This document shows, one piece after another, positions 8,666 to 17,809 of a stretch of DNA of 64,000 bases (position 1 is the first letter of the stretch; the number at the start of each line of letters is the position of its first letter). A program made the position numbers and the translations under genes. The stretch lies in the NCBI GenBank assembly GCA_045576855.1, contig JAZNHG010000054.1:1-64000 (forward strand). The letters are read 5' to 3'. The notes under the pieces were generated by a model that searched no databases, had not been told where the DNA came from, and saw only the letters and a list, made by a program, of their open reading frames with translations. Origin of the DNA: Colimorpha sp045576855. Lineage in GTDB: Bacteria; Bacteroidota; Bacteroidia; Bacteroidales; P3.

Positions 8666-9349
8666 ATGAAAATCACAATAGGAAGAGACCGGACATGTTC
8701 CATACAGGTCGATGAACGTTTTGATACTGTCAGTCACAACCATGCCGAGATTGAGAGAACGACAGACGGTCGACTGCTTTTTATTGACCACAGCACCAAT
8801 GGATCCACTGTCAACGGACAGAAGATACACAACGGATCCACCTACGTGAACGAGGGAGAACGTATCATGCTCGCCAATGCCTACGATGTGTCGTGGAACG
8901 ACGTACTAGCCATGCTGCCCCGCCCCAATCCTTCGCGTGTCACCGTGCAGCACAACATCCACTCCGATCCGGACTACCAGTCTGGTCGTGCGACCAATCG
9001 TTATGTGCCACCCGTCATGCCGGGGGCAAATGTCTCGCAACCGCAGCCGTCTGGTTTGACCGAGGAAGAGTTGCGCCGTTGGAACTGGGGAGGTTTTCTG
9101 CTTAGTTGGATATGGGGGCTGGGCAACAACGTCTGGTGGGCCCTGCTGGCATTGATACCGGGTATTAGTCTGGTAGTGGCCATCATGCTTGGCCTACGTG
9201 GAACCCGAGCATCCTGGGAGGCAGGCAAATGGTCTTCGCCGGCACAGTTTTGGGAGTCCCAGCGCAGGTGGACCTTTGCCGGTCTTATTGTGACCGGAGT
9301 CGGCGTGCTGATCTATCTGGTGTTTTTTATCGTGGCTATGGCATCGTGA
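8666..9349 (+). CDS. FHA protein with C-terminal membrane domain
   Basis: 227 residues. The FHA domain occupies about 1-80 (GRDRTCS, VSHNHAEI, STNGSTVNG). A Pro/Asn-rich linker follows, then a Trp-rich membrane part (about 130-227) with WNWGGFLLSWIWG and two or three helices. Similar Trp-rich helical domains occur in small bacterial membrane proteins with no known function. The FHA domain would face the cytosol and could dock phosphorylated kinases at the inner membrane. Confidence 0.75.
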   Translation: MKITIGRDRTCSIQVDERFDTVSHNHAEIERTTDGRLLFIDHSTNGSTVNGQKIHNGSTYVNEGERIMLANAYDVSWNDVLAMLPRPNPSRVTVQHNIHSDPDYQSGRATNRYVPPVMPGANVSQPQPSGLTEEELRRWNWGGFLLSWIWGLGNNVWWALLALIPGISLVVAIMLGLRGTRASWEAGKWSSPAQFWESQRRWTFAGLIVTGVGVLIYLVFFIVAMAS

Positions 9350-9394
9350 GGCTACATTTATTTGATAATTAACCAATAATATCTGAAAAACAAT

Positions 9395-12300
9395 ATGGAG
9401 TTACGAAAAAATATGCTTTTTGACGGACGCTACCGTCTACTATCATTCATTGGCAGCGGTGCGTCGGCGCAGGTGTGGCGCGCTAGCGACACGCAGGCCA
9501 ACAACCTTGTTGTAGCGCTCAAAATCTTCTGCGAATCACCCGAAATGAACACATACGGATGGCAGAATTTCGAACATGAGTTCACGTCGGTCTACAACCT
9601 GATTCATACCAACCTGTTGCCTCCCACAGGGTACAACAGGAGCAAAGATGGCGATATTCCGTACCTCATCCTGCAGTATTGTGACAACGGCTCTGCCACC
9701 AGTATGGTGGGGCGCATTGACGAACCGACCCTCATACAGTTTCTGCACGATGTCAGCGCCGGTTTGGCATATCTTCACGAGCGTAACATCATTCACCAAG
9801 ATATTAAACCCGACAACATACTGCTCGACGAGCAGTGCAACTTCCTGGTCACAGACTTTGGCATCAGCACAGTAGGTAACCAACAGACCTCATCATCGGG
9901 CAGCCGTGCCTATATGGGTCCCGAACGTTTCCCCGACCCGTCCGACCCGTCCGATGCAGGAGCTGTCATCAAAGCCAGCGACATCTGGTCGCTGGGGGCT
10001 ACGGCCTATGAGTTGGTGACTGGCGATGTGCCTTACGGTGACTATGGCGGCGCCATCCAGAAATCGGGCGAGAAGTGCAAGCCTTTGCCCGACACCCTGC
10101 AACCTGAGGTGCGCGACATAATTGAACGTTGCCTCAACCTCAACCCCTGGGACCGACCCAAGGCCAAAGACATACAGCTGGCTATTGAAAGGTATTGGGC
10201 TGACGGCAACTGGAAAGGAAAGAAAATCAACCCCTATCGCAAATACTACTACGGCGCTGCCGTGCTGGCCCTGCTGGTCGGCGTATTCTTCATCGTCGAC
10301 TACAATCGCACCAAGGTACGCTACTATAGTGACTATGCCGAGGTTTGGGGGATTCCGCAGGGAGTGGGCCGCATCGGTTCGGCCACCAAGTCCCATGTTC
10401 ACCGGATGTATCGTTTCGAGTACAAGAAAGGCAAACTGCGCCGAATGTCGCATGTCAACTCCTACGGAAAACTCATAGAGGATAGCGAGTCTGAACGAGC
10501 AGAACGGCCGGTCGATATGCGCCTCTTCTACACCGGCAACGGCAAGCTTAACAAAGTAAAGGTCTACAGCCGTGGTGGAAAAGTGCAGTATGTTAGAAGT
10601 TATAACGACAAGTTGAACAACATCACGTTCCGTTACGACGACGAGTACGAGACCGAAAAACGCCTTGGCGCTCAGACCATCGGCTATGTCCATGCCTTGC
10701 TCGATGAAGAACCCAAAGGCCAAATATCCCATTACCTGCTCTCCTACGACCGGCAAGGACGTGTCGACACACTCCGCTATGCCAACAGTGCCAACCATCG
10801 CTGTTGCGACCAGGACGGCATCTATGGCCGCGCCTATGTCCACGACAAAAAGGGCCGTGTGGTCGAGGAAAAATATCTTGGCTACGACGGCGCCCCCAAG
10901 GCCACCTCATGGGGACTTGGCAAAAAACTGTTCTCCTATGATGGCGACAACAACCTGGTGCGCGTACAATACCAGACCGTCGACGGGCATCCCGCCCGCG
11001 ATGCCAGGGACGGAATCTACATCTACGAGATGGTCTACGACCGCTACGGCAATGCCGTCGAGATGCTCCATAAAGACGCCGATGGTAACCTGATGATTCC
11101 CCAGATGATGAATTATTCCGTCGCACGACAGACTTTCGACAACCGCGGCAATATCATCCGTATAGAAACCCTTGATCCCGACCGCCAGCTCATGATGACC
11201 CCCAGCGGATATGCAGTTTCGGTCCGTGGTTACGACAAGAATGGATACCTCAACTATATCTCATACCGTGATGTCGACGACCGACGCTGTACATCTTCCA
11301 ACAACTACTCCATTGCCCGCATCGTCAATGACGACTTCGGTAACCAACTCGAATTCTGGTTCTATGACTCCGACAGCACCCTCGTTGTTACCTCCGAAGG
11401 CAGTGCTGGATACAAATGTCAGTTCGACTCGGTCGGCAACGTCATAGAATATGTGACATTCGGTCCCGACCAGCAACCGATGGCTTCCCAGATTGGTTCT
11501 TACGGCTGGCGTATGAAATACAACGATCGCGGAATGCGCAGCGAGCTGACCTATCTCGGCCCCTCGCTCCAACCCGCTACCACCGACGAGAAAATATCAG
11601 TTGTCCGCTACATCTACGACGAGCATGCTAACGAAATCAGCCGATTCTTCTACGACTCGGTCGGGCGGCATCTTGTGGTCTCGATTGAAAACATCTCTGG
11701 CTGGAATTCAAAGTACGACGAGTATGGAAACGAGACCGAACGCACCTACTTCGATGCTGACAGCAACCGATGCATGTGTACCAATGGATTTAGCCGGTTC
11801 CGCAACGAGTACAACGAGCGCGGCAACTGCATCAAGCGCCGCTTCTACGATCACAACGACCGGCTTGTAATGGTAAACGGCAAGGCCGGCGAGAACAATA
11901 CCTATGACGAGCGAGGCAACCTGCTCGAAAATTGCGAGATTGGCCTCGATGAGCACCTGGCCCCCGGCCGTCTCAAGGCTCGCTACCGCTATGACAAGAA
12001 CGACAATGTCATCGAGTTTTCTCTCTTCAATCGCAGCGACAATCCTGCCACCAATAGTAGCAACTACCACCGCTATACTGTCAGTTACGACAACCGCAAC
12101 AATCCTATCGAAACTCGCTATTATAACACCAGTGGTCGTCTTACCCGTTATGGAAGTGACACCTATTCCATCCAGCGCGATGTCTTCGATAATCAGGGTT
12201 TTCGTGTCGAGACCCGTTTTTACGGTATAGACGAGCGTCCGGTGATCTGCAAGGAAGGCTGGTTTATGTCACGCCGAGAGTACGACCCCATGGGCAATGT

Positions 12301-12862
12301 GGTCCGTCAGCTCTTTTTCGATCTCGATGAACGCCCCACCGACCCCAAACGCATGGTGCCCGAAGGCAACTGCAAGTATGACAGCCAGGGGCATATGGTC
12401 TATATTTCATCGGGCGATGGTTATGGCCACATCATTGATAATCCACGAACAGGTTGGGCTATATGCGAATACAAATTCGACCGTCGTGGCAACAACACAG
12501 AAGTTGCCTATTTCGACGAATACCATCAACCGACAGTCATCAAGGGCGACAGTTATTGCAAAGTGGTGAAGGTCTACGACGAACATAACAACCAGACTGA
12601 GATTCAGTACCACAACCTCAAAGAATGCTATGAGAAGGAAGTTACCAAATACAACGAAAAGGGGCGTAAAGTGGAGTGGCGTCGTTGTTATGGCAATGGT
12701 ACTTTGAAACCTTATGGTAATGGGGTTGCCCGATACACTATCAGCTATGAGAGTAATGGGGTGACTCCTACAATGATGCGGGTCTACGATATACAGGGCA
12801 ACATGCTTTTCTATGCCCGCTATAATGCCCGCACCCAGCAATGGGGCGATTTCCAAGTCTGA
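9395..12862 (+). CDS. Membrane Ser/Thr kinase with large periplasmic YD-repeat domain
   Basis: 1155 residues. The N-terminal kinase domain (about 12-275) has GSGASAQV, K43, H134-Q135-D136 (HQD in place of HRD) followed by IKPDN, and DFG at D154. A membrane helix lies at about 286-305. The remaining 850 residues are about 17 repeats of roughly 45-50 residues built around Y-D-x-x-G-N-x-x-E and YYD-like motifs, as in RHS/YD-repeat proteins. These should form a long periplasmic beta structure, plausibly the sensor. The kinase part has the same residue numbering as the next gene, so the two are paralogues. No toxin domain follows the repeats. Confidence 0.85.
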   Translation: MELRKNMLFDGRYRLLSFIGSGASAQVWRASDTQANNLVVALKIFCESPEMNTYGWQNFEHEFTSVYNLIHTNLLPPTGYNRSKDGDIPYLILQYCDNGSATSMVGRIDEPTLIQFLHDVSAGLAYLHERNIIHQDIKPDNILLDEQCNFLVTDFGISTVGNQQTSSSGSRAYMGPERFPDPSDPSDAGAVIKASDIWSLGATAYELVTGDVPYGDYGGAIQKSGEKCKPLPDTLQPEVRDIIERCLNLNPWDRPKAKDIQLAIERYWADGNWKGKKINPYRKYYYGAAVLALLVGVFFIVDYNRTKVRYYSDYAEVWGIPQGVGRIGSATKSHVHRMYRFEYKKGKLRRMSHVNSYGKLIEDSESERAERPVDMRLFYTGNGKLNKVKVYSRGGKVQYVRSYNDKLNNITFRYDDEYETEKRLGAQTIGYVHALLDEEPKGQISHYLLSYDRQGRVDTLRYANSANHRCCDQDGIYGRAYVHDKKGRVVEEKYLGYDGAPKATSWGLGKKLFSYDGDNNLVRVQYQTVDGHPARDARDGIYIYEMVYDRYGNAVEMLHKDADGNLMIPQMMNYSVARQTFDNRGNIIRIETLDPDRQLMMTPSGYAVSVRGYDKNGYLNYISYRDVDDRRCTSSNNYSIARIVNDDFGNQLEFWFYDSDSTLVVTSEGSAGYKCQFDSVGNVIEYVTFGPDQQPMASQIGSYGWRMKYNDRGMRSELTYLGPSLQPATTDEKISVVRYIYDEHANEISRFFYDSVGRHLVVSIENISGWNSKYDEYGNETERTYFDADSNRCMCTNGFSRFRNEYNERGNCIKRRFYDHNDRLVMVNGKAGENNTYDERGNLLENCEIGLDEHLAPGRLKARYRYDKNDNVIEFSLFNRSDNPATNSSNYHRYTVSYDNRNNPIETRYYNTSGRLTRYGSDTYSIQRDVFDNQGFRVETRFYGIDERPVICKEGWFMSRREYDPMGNVVRQLFFDLDERPTDPKRMVPEGNCKYDSQGHMVYISSGDGYGHIIDNPRTGWAICEYKFDRRGNNTEVAYFDEYHQPTVIKGDSYCKVVKVYDEHNNQTEIQYHNLKECYEKEVTKYNEKGRKVEWRRCYGNGTLKPYGNGVARYTISYESNGVTPTMMRVYDIQGNMLFYARYNARTQQWGDFQV
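9928..9957 (+). repeat. Short 9-bp repeat inside the kinase gene
   Basis: The unit GACCCGTCC repeats here and encodes PDPSDPSD in the activation-segment region, just after the GPERF motif. It looks like local slippage rather than a mobile element. Confidence 0.5.
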
Positions 12863-12869
12863 TTTTTAA

Positions 12870-14204
12870 ATGATAAATATGGAAGAAAACGCAATATTTC
12901 ATGAACGTTACCGGCTCATAAGCCTCCTTGGACGTGGCAACTTCTCCGAGGTTTGGTTGGCCGAAGACTCTAAGACAAAAGTAGAGGTGGCCTTGAAAAT
13001 CTATGCCCCTGCCACTGGGCTAGACGACGAAGGACTTAATGTGCTGGCCCGCGAATTCGCCCTTGTGGCGGAAGTCAACCATCGCAACCTTCTCAAACCA
13101 CTGCATTACGACACCTGTGACCGTAAACCCTATCTGGTGCTTCCCTACTGCAAGAAAGGAAGCACCATGAAATACGTTGGTCGCATGTCCGAGCAGGATG
13201 CCTGGCGATTCATCCGCGATGTAGCCTCGGGCTTGGCTTTCCTCCATGACCATGACCCTGCAATTATCCATCAGGATATTAAACCAGACAATGTGATGGT
13301 CGGTAACAACGGCGACTATATGATTACCGATTTTGGCGTTAGTACCCATGTGCGCAGCACACTCCGCAAGAGCATGAGTGCAGCCTTCAAATCGGCGGGC
13401 ACCACCGCCTATATGGCCCCCGAGCGATTTAGTCGCGACAACACACCTGTCAAGGCCAACGACATCTACTCGCTTGGCGCTACGGTTTTTGAGTTGCTCA
13501 CCGGTGATGCTCCATTCGGCGACGAGGGTGGCATACTGCAGATGAAAGGTGCCGAGGTTCCGCAACTTAGGGGAGATTACTCGTCGCAACTCAAGCGCGT
13601 TGTAGATATGTGTCTTCACACCGACCCTTGGGAACGTCCTATAGCACCACAATTGGAAAAATATGCTACACAGGCACTCGAAGGCAATAAGATTGACTTC
13701 CCGTCCGAAAGCAACTTCCTGACTAAGTACAAGAAACCTTTGATAATTGCTGTCGGTGTACTTGTTGTGGCGGCCATTGTGCTTGTCGTTATCCTCTCTT
13801 CGGGCGACAAAGGCAAGGCTTCGACAGCCCCGGTGACCGAGGCCCCTTGTGTGACAGAATTGCCAACCTATTTGTCGTTGGTGGCTCGTTGTGACTCCTT
13901 GACCAGTGTCGGCGCCAACGACAATTGTGATGCTCTCTTGGCTGCCAAAGAGACACTTAGGGAGGTGAGACGCCTTGAGACGCTCTATTTTGCTGACGAT
14001 AGCGTCAACTACAACAAGGCCCGCAGCCTCGGCGAGCGTCTTGACATCAAGTTGCGCGCCGCCGCCGAAGCATGGCGCGCCGCCGCTAACGTACAGCGAA
14101 GCCTCGGCGAGAACGAGCGGGCAGAGGAATACTTTCAACTGGCCGAACGGCTAGACGACGGTGTTAACAGCAGCGCCATGGAAATATCAGGAACCAATAA
14201 TTAA
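12870..14204 (+). CDS. Membrane Ser/Thr kinase with periplasmic helical domain
   Basis: 444 residues (441 if translation starts at the ATG at 12879). The kinase domain has GRGNFSEV, K43, H134-Q135-D136 and DFG at D154, all at the same positions as in the preceding kinase, and like it lacks the HRD arginine. A membrane helix lies at about 290-311. The periplasmic part (about 330-430) is helical with Cys residues and ends in a TPR-like pair of helices (AAANVQRSLGENERAEEYFQLA). It begins 8 bases after the preceding kinase gene. Inference: a second receptor-type kinase of the same pathway. Confidence 0.87.
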   Translation: MINMEENAIFHERYRLISLLGRGNFSEVWLAEDSKTKVEVALKIYAPATGLDDEGLNVLAREFALVAEVNHRNLLKPLHYDTCDRKPYLVLPYCKKGSTMKYVGRMSEQDAWRFIRDVASGLAFLHDHDPAIIHQDIKPDNVMVGNNGDYMITDFGVSTHVRSTLRKSMSAAFKSAGTTAYMAPERFSRDNTPVKANDIYSLGATVFELLTGDAPFGDEGGILQMKGAEVPQLRGDYSSQLKRVVDMCLHTDPWERPIAPQLEKYATQALEGNKIDFPSESNFLTKYKKPLIIAVGVLVVAAIVLVVILSSGDKGKASTAPVTEAPCVTELPTYLSLVARCDSLTSVGANDNCDALLAAKETLREVRRLETLYFADDSVNYNKARSLGERLDIKLRAAAEAWRAAANVQRSLGENERAEEYFQLAERLDDGVNSSAMEISGTNN

Positions 14205-14227
14205 TTGAAACCCCAAAAATAATAAAC

Positions 14228-16033
14228 ATGAAAAAAGTTTTATTAATAGCAGTCAGCATGTTGATTGGCGCTACCGTCGTTGCGCAGGATTGCTACCAGT
14301 CCACCCGTCGTCAGGGTATCAACTACTACAATCAAGGCAAAAAGAAGGAGGCCAAGCGCTATTTCACTGCCGCCCAGTCGTGTCCCGACAAGCCGGCCAA
14401 TAACGATTTACAGACTTGGATACGCCGTTGTGACACCACAGTTGCCACCGGTAACGTTTTTGAACTGAACGGTGTCGAACTCGTCAATATCGAGTTGGGC
14501 AACGAGGTGGCCGAGTCGCCCATCTTCGCAGGTGACATGGGCAATATGGCCCCCCGTATTGACTATCGCGGTATCGGCAAGCGTAGCCAGACTATCACCC
14601 TACACACCAAACTTCTCGACCCAACGGGCAAACTTGTATCCAGCGGTGCATCGCCCTTGGGATATACATCCATGCGCAATATCACTGTCGAACCCGGAGT
14701 TGAGGGCACCACATACTTGCCGGCCCTCTCTTCCTACAACGGGGGCGTCTACACCAACGGCGTCTACGAGTATGAGGTATGGTATCAAGGCAAACGCCTC
14801 TACACACGCACCTTTGTCGTGTCGGCAACCAAGACGCTCGCCAATGTGACTCTCACTGTCGACGGCCAGCACGAAGTCAACAGTTTCGACATCCCCTACG
14901 GCGGCGGATCTGAGTCCTACACCATCAATACCAACGCATCGTCCTACGACATTACTTACAAACCCTCGTGGGTCCAGTTAGTCACAAAGACCAAGAACAG
15001 TTTCAAAATTCAGATTGCACCCAACCCTGAAGGGTTCGCTCGCACCGACTACATTACCATCAGTGCTGCTGGCCGAGAGGTTACTGTCAATATCCAGCAG
15101 AATGCCAACCCCAGCGCCAAGCGCAAAACGGACGTGACATCTAATGGCAATAACAGCTCCAAGAAAGGATATGACAATAGTGGCACCTACTTTGATGTCG
15201 GCATTGGCCTTTCGTTCAGTAGCACCGCTGTTAGTTTCAGCGACGCCACCCGCGGAGGTGTTATCAACTATGGTGTTAATGACCTGGCTGATGTTATGAC
15301 CGGGCCAGACTACACATCCGGTGTGGGCTTTGAAATGCACGGCAACGTCAACATCCCGCTCAGTGAGCAGTTCTACATTGTCACTGGTCTTGCTTTCTCG
15401 TTCCAGAATTTTTCGGCTAGCGTTCACACTTACGACTGGAATTACACCACCGACGGCGGTGTCAACCGCTGGGCCGTCGACCAGCGCAGCGACGAGAAGT
15501 ACCATTTTACCTACATCGACGTGCCTCTTCTTGCTTCCTATAAAATTCCCGTCGCCGATAACATGACCATCGCTTTCAAGGGAGGCTTCGGCCTAGGCTT
15601 TGGTTTGTCGGGCAAATGCAATGTGAGTAGCCATGTATATGCAGAAAACACCACCTCCAACCAATACTTCGAATATGACCTCAACGGTGACGTCAACCTT
15701 TACAAGGGTTCCTATCATTTCGACCAGCAGTACACCACCGGTGCTGCCAGTCTCTATGAGATTGACAACGTCGCTTTGAGGATTTTCAATAGTTTCAATC
15801 TTACCCTCCGTCTTGGTGCTGACTTCGAGTTGAACCGCTTCGTCATAGGACTCTCTTACAACATCGGCTTGAGCAACCTTGCCAACCGGACCTATTTTGA
15901 GGATGTGAGTATTCAAGTGCCCGGATTCTACATTGTTGGGTCCCGCCCGGGATTCGTAAATACAACCTATCCGTTGTATAGTTACAAGCAGCGCCTCAGC
16001 AGCTTCATGATTACGGTGGGCTACAAGTTCTAA
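14228..16033 (+). CDS. Outer-membrane protein: TPR-like, BACON domain, beta-barrel
   Basis: 601 residues. A signal peptide ends at VVAQ. It is followed by a helical TPR-like stretch (about 22-65), an Ig-like region (about 75-205), a BACON-type domain (about 215-292; PSWVQL, TDYITISAAGREVTVNIQQN) and a C-terminal beta-barrel of the outer-membrane-beta-barrel family (about 320-601) ending in aromatic Phe. BACON domains bind glycans or mucin in some proteins. It is the last gene of the locus and the only one predicted in the outer membrane, so it may be the surface end of the pathway. Confidence 0.75.
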   Translation: MKKVLLIAVSMLIGATVVAQDCYQSTRRQGINYYNQGKKKEAKRYFTAAQSCPDKPANNDLQTWIRRCDTTVATGNVFELNGVELVNIELGNEVAESPIFAGDMGNMAPRIDYRGIGKRSQTITLHTKLLDPTGKLVSSGASPLGYTSMRNITVEPGVEGTTYLPALSSYNGGVYTNGVYEYEVWYQGKRLYTRTFVVSATKTLANVTLTVDGQHEVNSFDIPYGGGSESYTINTNASSYDITYKPSWVQLVTKTKNSFKIQIAPNPEGFARTDYITISAAGREVTVNIQQNANPSAKRKTDVTSNGNNSSKKGYDNSGTYFDVGIGLSFSSTAVSFSDATRGGVINYGVNDLADVMTGPDYTSGVGFEMHGNVNIPLSEQFYIVTGLAFSFQNFSASVHTYDWNYTTDGGVNRWAVDQRSDEKYHFTYIDVPLLASYKIPVADNMTIAFKGGFGLGFGLSGKCNVSSHVYAENTTSNQYFEYDLNGDVNLYKGSYHFDQQYTTGAASLYEIDNVALRIFNSFNLTLRLGADFELNRFVIGLSYNIGLSNLANRTYFEDVSIQVPGFYIVGSRPGFVNTTYPLYSYKQRLSSFMITVGYKF

Positions 16034-16074
16034 TTTTTTGATGTAAGAAAACCTTTTTGTTTAAAAAAAAACAG

Positions 16075-16108
16075 GGCTGGCATTTGGAGATGTCAGCCTT
16101 TTGTTTTG
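16075..16108 (+). terminator. Rho-independent terminator of the signalling locus
   Basis: GGCTGGCA pairs with TGTCAGCC (one wobble pair) and is followed by TTTTGTTTT. It lies 41 bases after the last gene of the locus. The rest of the gap up to the ffh promoter (about 16110-16390) holds no gene or repeat that I can support. Confidence 0.7.
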
Positions 16109-16400
16109 TCTTTGCAATCGCTAATCATAAATAAACTCAGATGCAATGACGCGATTTATTATCGAATTCTCAATCAGATTGTAGATGTTTTTAAATGTAG
16201 CCATCCGGCGGTATCCTTTCTTTTAAATTTATTTATAATCTGGTTGAACTTTGATATGCCCAAGGGGGGCGCTTAATCAAATCAATTATGTCAATACATT
16301 GCCTCCGACAGTGAGTTTGTGTTAGACTCCCAGGGAGGGGCTTTGCGAAGATAGAAGGTCCGGTGGAAAGTTTTTCATCGGTGGTGTCATTTTTTTTGTG

Positions 16401-16408
16401 TATCTTTG
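16401..16408 (+). promoter_or_regulatory. -7 promoter element of ffh
   Basis: TATCTTTG matches TAnnTTTG and lies 28 bases before the ffh start, preceded by a T-rich spacer. The -33 element is not clear. Confidence 0.5.
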
Positions 16409-16435
16409 CACCGGATTTATAATGCACTGCAGACT

Positions 16436-17755
16436 ATGTTTGAGAACCTTAGTAGCAAGATAGAGAAAGCGTTACATGCCCTTCGCGGCAAAGGGTCGAT
16501 TACCGATATCAATGTGGCGGAGACCGTCAAGGAGGTGCGCAAGGCCCTGCTGGACGCCGATGTGAGTTATCCCATAGCCAAGGAATTCACCGACAAGGTG
16601 AAGGCCGAGGCGATGGGCCGGAATGTTATCAAGAGCCTGGAGCCGGGTCAGCTGATGGTGAAGATAGTGCACGAGAAACTGACCGAGCTGATGGGTTCGG
16701 AGGCGGTGGATATCAACGTCAAGGGCAGTCCGGCTGTGGTGCTCATCGCGGGTCTGCAGGGTTCGGGTAAGACCACCTTCAGCGCCAAGCTGGCCAACCT
16801 GCTCCGCACCAAGCGTGGCAAGAGCGTGATGCTGGTGGCGGGCGACGTCTACCGTCCGGCCGCCGTGAGCCAGCTGCAGACGCTGGGCGAGCAGATAGGT
16901 GTGCCGGTCTACACCGAGGCTGGCAACCAGAATCCGGTGCAGATAGCGCAGAATGCGGTGAAGGAGGCCAAGCTGAAGGGTGTGAATGTGGTCGTGGTGG
17001 ATACCGCCGGCCGTCTGGCTGTGGACGAACAGATGATGGACGAGATAGCCGCCCTGAAGCGCGAGCTGCAGCCGCAGGAGACGCTCTTTGTGGTGGATGC
17101 GATGACGGGTCAGGATGCGGTGAACACGGCCAAAGCGTTCAACGAGCGGCTCGACTTCGACGGCGTGGTGCTGACCAAGCTGGACGGCGACACGCGCGGC
17201 GGTGCGGCCCTCACCATCCGCTACACGGTGCAGAAGCCCATCAAGTTTGTCGGCGTGGGCGAGAAGATGGACGCGCTGGATGTGTTCCACCCCGACCGTA
17301 TGGCCAACCGCATACTGGGCATGGGCGATGTGGTGAGCCTCGTGGAACGCGCACAGGCGCAATACGACGAGCAGGAGGCCCGTCGCATACAGAAGAAGCT
17401 GGTGCGCGACGAGTACAACTTCGAGGACTTCCTGTCGCAGGTGTCGCAAATCAAGAAGATGGGTTCGATGAAGGACCTGGTGAGCATGATTCCCGGCATG
17501 GACAAGCTGACGAAGAATGTGGAAATCAGCGACGACGCCTTCAAGCCCATCGAGGCTATGATAGGCAGCATGACGCCCTACGAGCGCCAGCATCCGCAGT
17601 GCCTCAACGGCAGTCGCAAGCAGCGCATTGCCGCCGGCAGCGGCCGCTCGATACAGGAGTTGAACCGCTTCTTGAAGCAGTTCGACGACACGCGCAAGAT
17701 GATGAAGATGGTGAGCAAGCAGGGTGGCAAGATGCCGATGCGGAAAAGAAGATAA
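16436..17755 (+). CDS. ffh: Signal recognition particle protein Ffh
   Basis: 439 residues from the ATG at 16436, where the family start MFENLSSKIE begins. It binds the signal sequence of nascent membrane proteins and delivers ribosomes to FtsY by GTP-dependent docking. The N-domain helices are followed by the GTPase domain with GLQGSGKTT, DTAGR and TKLDGDTRGG, then a Met-rich M domain (about 300-439) ending in GGKMPMRKRR. Length is typical. folD follows after a short 9-bp repeat. Confidence 0.97.
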   Translation: MFENLSSKIEKALHALRGKGSITDINVAETVKEVRKALLDADVSYPIAKEFTDKVKAEAMGRNVIKSLEPGQLMVKIVHEKLTELMGSEAVDINVKGSPAVVLIAGLQGSGKTTFSAKLANLLRTKRGKSVMLVAGDVYRPAAVSQLQTLGEQIGVPVYTEAGNQNPVQIAQNAVKEAKLKGVNVVVVDTAGRLAVDEQMMDEIAALKRELQPQETLFVVDAMTGQDAVNTAKAFNERLDFDGVVLTKLDGDTRGGAALTIRYTVQKPIKFVGVGEKMDALDVFHPDRMANRILGMGDVVSLVERAQAQYDEQEARRIQKKLVRDEYNFEDFLSQVSQIKKMGSMKDLVSMIPGMDKLTKNVEISDDAFKPIEAMIGSMTPYERQHPQCLNGSRKQRIAAGSGRSIQELNRFLKQFDDTRKMMKMVSKQGGKMPMRKRR

Positions 17756-17756
17756 C

Positions 17757-17801
17757 CGCTATAGGCGCCGGTGGCGCTATAGACGCTATAGAAACTATAA
17801 T
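17757..17801 (+). repeat. 9-bp tandem repeat, five units
   Basis: The units CGCTATAGG, CGCCGGTGG, CGCTATAGA, CGCTATAGA and AACTATAAT fill almost all of the ffh-folD spacer. Read on the other strand the core is CCTATAGCG, close to the CCTATAAGT core of the array at 40427-40471. Confidence 0.7.
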
Positions 17802-17809
17802 AGAGTAAT

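Noticed and set aside
9395..12862. RHS toxin
   Set aside because: YD-type repeats are present, but there is no RHS core protease motif or C-terminal toxin domain, no immunity gene follows, and the N-terminus is a kinase.
1122..16033. Type VI secretion regulatory cluster
   Set aside because: FHA, kinase and PP2C genes can mark T6SS loci, but no sheath, tube, VgrG or membrane-complex gene is present.
16406..16435. Upstream start for ffh (TTG)
   Set aside because: It overlaps the -7 promoter element, and the family N-terminus begins at MFENLSSKIE.
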